A DNA stretch of 36,433 nucleotides from Lachnospiraceae bacterium (GTDB lineage: Bacteria > Bacillota > Clostridia > Lachnospirales > Lachnospiraceae), in assembly GCA_900766915.1 (NCBI GenBank), contig CAAFXE010000259.1:1-36433 (forward strand), in the 5' to 3' direction. Every line of letters starts with the position of its first letter. The first letter of the stretch is position 1. Shown in pieces: positions 32,134 to 36,433 of the stretch. The notes beneath the pieces were generated by a model, which made no database searches, was not told the DNA's origin, and saw nothing but the letters and a program-made list of their open reading frames with translations. Both the position numbers and the translations under genes were made by a program.

Positions 32134-32162
32134 TTTACACAGAATTTTTTATCATGTATAGT
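32134..32162 (+). promoter_or_regulatory. Promoter of the alpha-glucoside operon
   Basis: TTTACA (32134-32139), 17 bases, TATAGT (32157-32162), a sigma-A-type promoter. The -35 is embedded in a near-palindrome TGTGAAACTATTTACACA (about 32124-32141), a candidate site for the RpiR-type regulators encoded downstream. Confidence 0.6.
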
Positions 32163-32230
32163 AAAGACATATTCGAAAGAGGCCTCAGGAGAAAATAAAA
32201 AATATTTAAATTACAAGGAGAAGATTTAAC

Positions 32231-33556
32231 ATGAAAAAGTATAATGTGTGTATTGTTGGCGGTGGAAGTACATATACCTTAGGATTCTTAAAATCCTTTG
32301 CAAGAATGCAGGAAGAATTTCCTTTAAACAAGCTGGTTTTATTCGACATCGATGAAAAACGTCAGGAGCCAATCGGAAAGTTCGGTGACATTTTATTCGC
32401 AGAAAAAATGCCTGGGTTAGATTTCTCTTATACGACAGATGCAAAGGAAGCATATCAGGACATGGATTTCATTTTCATGCAGATGAGAGCAGGCGGACTG
32501 GAAATGAGAGCCAAAGATGAACATATTCCGTTAAGCATGGGAATGATTGGTCAGGAAACATGTGGCGCAGGCGGAATGTCATACGGTCTTCGTTCCTGTG
32601 TGGAAATGATCAAGGCAATTCACGAAATCCGTAAATATTCTCCAAATGCATGGATTTTGAATTACACAAATCCGGCTGCCATCGTAGCTGAAGCATTAAG
32701 AAGAGAGTTCCCGGACGACCAGAAAATCTTAAATATCTGTGACCAGCCGGAAAACGTAGTACGTTCCTGCAGCAGACTTCTCGGATGCGAATGGGAAGAC
32801 CTGGATCCTGTATACTTTGGTCTGAATCACTTTGGATGGTTCACACATATGTACAACAAAACAACAGGCGAAGATTTACTTCCTAAGATCAAAGAGCTGA
32901 TCAAGAAAAACGGTTTCCTTCCACAGGATGCAGAGCAGCGTGACCAGTCATGGTTAGATACCTATGGAATGGTACAGACAATCATGAATGATTTCCCTGA
33001 TTACCTTCCAAATACCTATGATCAGTACTACTTATATCCTGAATACAAAGCAAGCCACTTAAATCCGGACTTCACAAGGGCAGATGAAGTTATGGCTGGC
33101 CGTGAGAAGAGAGTTTTCAAAGAATGTAATGAAATTATCAGCGAAGGAAAGCTCGGTGAAAAACTGGAAAACATCAGCGATGCACATGCAGAAATGATGA
33201 TCAAGGTTGCAGAAGCGATCGCATTCAACAAAAATAACCGTCATATCCTGATTGTAGAAAACAATGGTGCTATTGCTAATATGCAGGACGATGCGATGGT
33301 TGAGGTTGTATGCGAACTTGGTATTAACGGACCTCGTCCAATGAGAGTTGGAAACATTCCACAGTTCTACTTAGGACTCTTAGTAAACCAGGTATCCTGT
33401 GAAAAACTGATCGTAGATGCATATTATGAAAAGTCCTACAACAAAGCTTTACAGGCATTTACATTAAACCGTCTCGTAAACGATGCGAAAAAAGCAAGAC
33501 CCCTTCTTGATGCACTGATCGAGGCAAACAAAGGCATGTGGCCTGAATTAAAATAG
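32231..33556 (+). CDS. GH4 6-phospho-alpha-glucosidase
   Basis: A 441-residue family 4 glycoside hydrolase, NAD+ and metal dependent. The dinucleotide lead is VCIVGGGSTYT. The alpha-type signature Cys170-Asp171-Gln-Pro and the metal ligand His200 (GLNHFGWF) are present, with NYTNPAAI between. The CDQP motif separates 6-phospho-alpha-glucosidases of the MalH/GlvA type from beta-type GH4. It cleaves maltose-6-phosphate and related PTS products in the cytoplasm. ATG 32231 follows AAGGAGAA. PTS IIBC follows 19 bases downstream, giving the standard uptake-cleavage pair. Confidence 0.93.
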   Translation: MKKYNVCIVGGGSTYTLGFLKSFARMQEEFPLNKLVLFDIDEKRQEPIGKFGDILFAEKMPGLDFSYTTDAKEAYQDMDFIFMQMRAGGLEMRAKDEHIPLSMGMIGQETCGAGGMSYGLRSCVEMIKAIHEIRKYSPNAWILNYTNPAAIVAEALRREFPDDQKILNICDQPENVVRSCSRLLGCEWEDLDPVYFGLNHFGWFTHMYNKTTGEDLLPKIKELIKKNGFLPQDAEQRDQSWLDTYGMVQTIMNDFPDYLPNTYDQYYLYPEYKASHLNPDFTRADEVMAGREKRVFKECNEIISEGKLGEKLENISDAHAEMMIKVAEAIAFNKNNRHILIVENNGAIANMQDDAMVEVVCELGINGPRPMRVGNIPQFYLGLLVNQVSCEKLIVDAYYEKSYNKALQAFTLNRLVNDAKKARPLLDALIEANKGMWPELK

Positions 33557-33575
33557 TGTAAAGGGGGACAGGGAG

Positions 33576-35099
33576 ATGAAAAAGAATAAAATTATGGATT
33601 TCTTCTCGGCCCTCGGACGTAGTTTGATGATGCCAATTGCTGCTCTTGCAGCATGCGGTATCGTACTGGGGCTGACAGCGGCTTTATTGAAACCGCAGGT
33701 AGTAGAAGCACTTCCGTTTTTACAGATTGTAGGTGTGAAATTTGTTATTACAACCCTGAACAAGGCATCTGCCGTTGTATTTACACTGATTCCGGTTCTC
33801 TTTGCTATTTCCATCGCTTTTGGTCTGGCAGATGAAGATAAGGAAATTGCTGCATTCGCAGGTTTTATCGGGTACTACACATTTCTGGCAACTTCCGCAT
33901 GTATGATCAATGCAGGATTCTTTGATTTTAACTCCTTAAAAATCTCAGCAATTCTCGGTGTGGAAACATTGGATATGGGTGCTGTAGCCGGTATGATCAT
34001 CGGTATACTCACAGCAGCAATACATAATAAATACCATAAGATTGAGTTTCCGGTTGCATTCTCCTTCTATGGAGGAAAACGATTTGTAGCTCTTGCTGTT
34101 ATCCTCGCTTCCACAGTAGTTGGTGTAATTGCTCCGATTATCTGGGGACCGGTATCAGCAGTCATCAACGGCGTTGGAAGTATGATCGCTCAGGCAGGAG
34201 CCTTCGGAGTATTTATCTTTGGATTCCTGGAAAGATTATTAATTCCTACAGGTCTTCATCACGTACTCAACGGTATTTTCAGAACAACTGCCATCGGTGG
34301 TGTATATGAGGGTGTGGAAGGATGTTTGAATATCTTCTTACAGTATGTAGGTAAAGTGGATATTGCAACACTTGCACCTTTCACAAAATTCCTTGGACAG
34401 GGTAAAATGCCTTACATGATGTTTGGTCTTCCGGCAGCAGCTTATGCGATCTATAAAACTAGTCCGGATGAGAAAAAACCGAAGGTAAAGGCGCTGATGC
34501 TTGCAGGTGTGGCAGCCAGCATGGTGTCCGGTATTACAGAACCCCTTGAATTTGCATTTATGTTTGTAGCTCCTCAGTTATTCCTGTTCCATTCCGTAAT
34601 GGGCGGTCTGTCCTTTATGTTAATGACAGTTCTTGGTGTTGCCATTGGAAACACAGGTGGAGGCCTCATCGACTTCTTTATCTGGGGTGTCTTCCAGCCG
34701 GGATCAAACTGGTATTGGGTTCCGATTGTAGGTGTGTTCTATGCAGTAATTTACTACGTGGTATTCTCACGTTATTTAACCAGGAAAAACATTTCCATCG
34801 AAGTATCTGATGAAGAGGATGAGGTTGAAGAAGCAGGTGTTTCTCTGAACGATAAACAAATGAAAAAAGCCTCCATGGTTGTAGAAGGCTTGGGCGGTTT
34901 GGATAATATCGTAAAAGTAAACAACTGTATTTCCAGACTTCGTGTTGACTTAAAGGATATGAGCCTGGTCAATGAAGATATTTTAAAGAAAACAGGTTCC
35001 TTAGGTATTATGAGACCAAGCGAGACACACATTCATGTGGTTTACGGACCTCAGGTTCAGTCAGTTGCTGACGCTGTCAAAGAATTCATGAAATACTAA
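33576..35099 (+). CDS. PTS alpha-glucoside-type IIC-IIB protein
   Basis: A 507-residue fusion. An N-terminal glucose-superfamily IIC permease (about 1-410) carries RLLIPTGLHHVLN and SGITEPLEFAFMFVAP, and an IIB domain (about 425-507) carries the phospho-acceptor Cys451 in NNCISRLRVDL. It resembles GlvC/MalB-type transporters. No IIA domain or gene is present, so a general Crr-type IIA encoded elsewhere must serve it. AAAGGGGGA precedes ATG 33576. Its stop overlaps the stop of the minus-strand regulator by four bases. Confidence 0.92.
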   Translation: MKKNKIMDFFSALGRSLMMPIAALAACGIVLGLTAALLKPQVVEALPFLQIVGVKFVITTLNKASAVVFTLIPVLFAISIAFGLADEDKEIAAFAGFIGYYTFLATSACMINAGFFDFNSLKISAILGVETLDMGAVAGMIIGILTAAIHNKYHKIEFPVAFSFYGGKRFVALAVILASTVVGVIAPIIWGPVSAVINGVGSMIAQAGAFGVFIFGFLERLLIPTGLHHVLNGIFRTTAIGGVYEGVEGCLNIFLQYVGKVDIATLAPFTKFLGQGKMPYMMFGLPAAAYAIYKTSPDEKKPKVKALMLAGVAASMVSGITEPLEFAFMFVAPQLFLFHSVMGGLSFMLMTVLGVAIGNTGGGLIDFFIWGVFQPGSNWYWVPIVGVFYAVIYYVVFSRYLTRKNISIEVSDEEDEVEEAGVSLNDKQMKKASMVVEGLGGLDNIVKVNNCISRLRVDLKDMSLVNEDILKKTGSLGIMRPSETHIHVVYGPQVQSVADAVKEFMKY

Positions 35100-35851
35100 G
35101 ATTTCGCAGGAAGCTCATAGGCAATCATTTCAATCAGAATCTGTATGACTGTCAGGATTCCGATTCTGGAGTTGATGTCGGTGTTTTTATAGCACTTGTT
35201 AATGTCGTTGGTTACAATAGAGTACTTACTGTATGGAAGGAGAGGACTTTCTTCTTCACAGGTAATTAGGATCACTGTAGTACCGTGCTGTCTGGCATTT
35301 TCAAAGGTCTGCATATAACGAAGGGCATCACCGTGGGTTGTGATAACAAATAAAATGGCATCGTCTTTGATGTTATAGGTAACAGATTCTAAAAGATCTG
35401 TGAACTCAACCAGGATACAGGAACGGTCAAGATTGGTAAGAGCATTTTGCAGATATCTGGCCGGTGTGCAGCTTAAGCCGGTCCCGTAAATATAAAGGGG
35501 CCGGCTGCTGATTAAGAGATCTTTGATCTCTTCCATGTCACGAAAGTTCAGGGAATCTATATTGTCCCTGAAGGTGGCCAGGGATTGTTTTAAAAGGTCA
35601 TCGGAAGAAAAATTCATCGGGCTGGACTCAGAGAGTTCTTTTTTCAGCTGATATTTAAATTCATTAAAGCCGTTAAGCCCCACCTTTTTACAAAACCGTA
35701 CAATCGTTGCATTGGACGTATAAAGCTCCCTGGACAGTTCTTCCAGATTCATATAAACAGCGGAAGACAGATGGTTTTCAAAATAGGTAAGTATGTTTTG
35801 CTCCATTTCCGTTAATGGGGCAAAATGTGCTTTTTCAAGTAATGGTATCAT
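35096..35851 (-). CDS. RpiR-family regulator
   Basis: A 251-residue regulator with an N-terminal RpiR helix-turn-helix (about 1-80: NLEELSRELYTSNATIVRFC, then GLNGFNEFKYQL) and a SIS domain (about 105-240: PLYIYGTGLSCTPARYLQ, ILFVITTHGDALRY). It probably controls the adjacent alpha-glucoside operon in response to a phosphosugar. The start overlaps the preceding regulator gene as ATGA, so the two are coupled. It converges on the PTS gene; the candidate operator lies at the GH4 promoter 3 kb away. Confidence 0.85.
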   Translation of the reverse strand: MIPLLEKAHFAPLTEMEQNILTYFENHLSSAVYMNLEELSRELYTSNATIVRFCKKVGLNGFNEFKYQLKKELSESSPMNFSSDDLLKQSLATFRDNIDSLNFRDMEEIKDLLISSRPLYIYGTGLSCTPARYLQNALTNLDRSCILVEFTDLLESVTYNIKDDAILFVITTHGDALRYMQTFENARQHGTTVILITCEEESPLLPYSKYSIVTNDINKCYKNTDINSRIGILTVIQILIEMIAYELPAKS

Positions 35852-36433
35852 TGCAGACCTCTTAGTTCTTTTATTTTCAAATAATTTTTCATAATCATAT
35901 AGATGGTGTAGAAAATAGGCAGACGTGAGGTGTATTCTGCACCATTATTTTCCCTCTGATTGGCAAAAAAACGAAAGCTTACCGTTGACAGGCTGGCAAT
36001 CGTGTTGTTGGTGTAAGGGGTTATGGAAATAATCGGAACATGGTTCATGCTGGCAAGTTTTGCCAGCTTTATCGTGGGATCATAGCTACCCGTTGCACTG
36101 ATAATAAATAAAATACTGTCCTGACTTAAGCTACGAACTACATGGTTGGCAGTTTTTGTGGTTAGAATTTTATAGACATTTTGCCTTCCCGCAGCAAAAA
36201 GAAGCATTTCCAGATAGTCAATGAGAACAGAGGTAAGTCCGCCGGGTGACCAAAGATAAATGGGGGTATCGCTGCTTAAATACTGAAAGGTTGTGTTCAG
36301 CAGATCTTCTGATAATAAGTGGGAGGTTGCTTCAATATCGGTGTACAGGGAATCCGTAATGATTTTACTGTTCAGGATATTTCGCGAAAAATCCCCGGGC
36401 AGATTATTTTTTTGAATTTCACTGCGAAGGGCA
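35848..36433 (-). CDS. RpiR-type regulator, cut by window edge
   Basis: About 195 residues are visible and the frame stays open to the window end, so the N-terminal helix-turn-helix lies outside. The visible part is a SIS domain (PIYLWSPGGLTSVLIDYLE, ILFIISATGSYDPTIKLAKL, VPIISITPYTNN). The internal Met at 36207 is not the start; translation continues through it in the same frame. It ends in KELRGLQ with its stop overlapping the next regulator's ATG. The two may act as a pair. Confidence 0.75.
   Translation of the reverse strand, partial: ALRSEIQKNNLPGDFSRNILNSKIITDSLYTDIEATSHLLSEDLLNTTFQYLSSDTPIYLWSPGGLTSVLIDYLEMLLFAAGRQNVYKILTTKTANHVVRSLSQDSILFIISATGSYDPTIKLAKLASMNHVPIISITPYTNNTIASLSTVSFRFFANQRENNGAEYTSRLPIFYTIYMIMKNYLKIKELRGLQ

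Noticed and set aside
29686..32162. TTTACA boxes at 29686 and 32134 as further sigma-TcdR-type promoters
   Set aside because: Their -10 boxes are TAGAAT and TATAGT, which are vegetative, not CTCTTT.
1..36433. CRISPR arrays, tRNA or rRNA genes
   Set aside because: No regular spacer-repeat array and no cloverleaf or rRNA-like sequence was seen on either strand by eye.

Overview
The window looks like a low-to-middle GC Gram-positive gut anaerobe, most likely a Lachnospiraceae member. The signs are strong AGGAGG-type ribosome sites with frequent TTG and GTG starts, Xre and RpiR regulators, a Tad-like pilus operon without a secretin, tandem large serine recombinases, and several phosphotransferase (PTS) sugar operons. 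This is inferred from gene content; no rRNA or tRNA is present to place it.

Left part (1-5800), accessory DNA. It starts with short tandem repeats resembling an IS21-type end. A small alternative sigma factor of the TcdR/UviA type (768-1301) follows, then a divergent UviB/BhlA holin-like peptide (1616-1840, minus). Both have a TTTAC(A/T)-16/17-CTCTTT promoter, which resembles what the TcdR/UviA family recognises, so this looks like a small self-activating sigma-holin module. A secreted-protein gene with a broken start, three Xre regulators and a small minus-strand gene follow. Two copies of a 131-bp element lie in opposite orientation at 391-521 and 5664-5794.

Middle part (5810-19574), mobile-element cargo and recombination module. 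One dense operon encodes a Tad/Flp-type machine: TadA ATPase, TadB, TadC, small pilin, two TadE-like pseudopilins, a CpaB/SAF-like protein, a 747-residue secreted repeat protein and an A24 prepilin peptidase. A MazF-type toxin gene overlaps the peptidase gene. A small conserved protein and three tandem large serine recombinases follow. The recombinases probably mark one end of an integrative element, with the boundary in 19575-19773.

Right part (19774-36433), sugar metabolism that looks chromosomal. A divergent RpiR/MurR regulator faces a long operon for cell-wall sugars: MurQ etherase, GH1 6-phospho-glycosidase, PTS IIA, alpha/beta hydrolase, membrane protein, PTS IIB, PTS IIC, MupG-type 6-phosphomuramidase, MurK-like kinase and AnmK. 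It combines a cellobiose/chitobiose-type PTS with MurNAc enzymes, suggesting uptake and phosphorylation of a muropeptide disaccharide, cleavage by MupG and/or GH1, and conversion of MurNAc-6-P to GlcNAc-6-P by MurQ. Next come a double-Nudix gene broken by a one-base deletion, a histidine phosphatase and a small minus-strand gene. The last unit is an alpha-glucoside operon (GH4 6-phospho-alpha-glucosidase and PTS IIBC) facing two translationally coupled RpiR-type genes, the last cut by the window edge.
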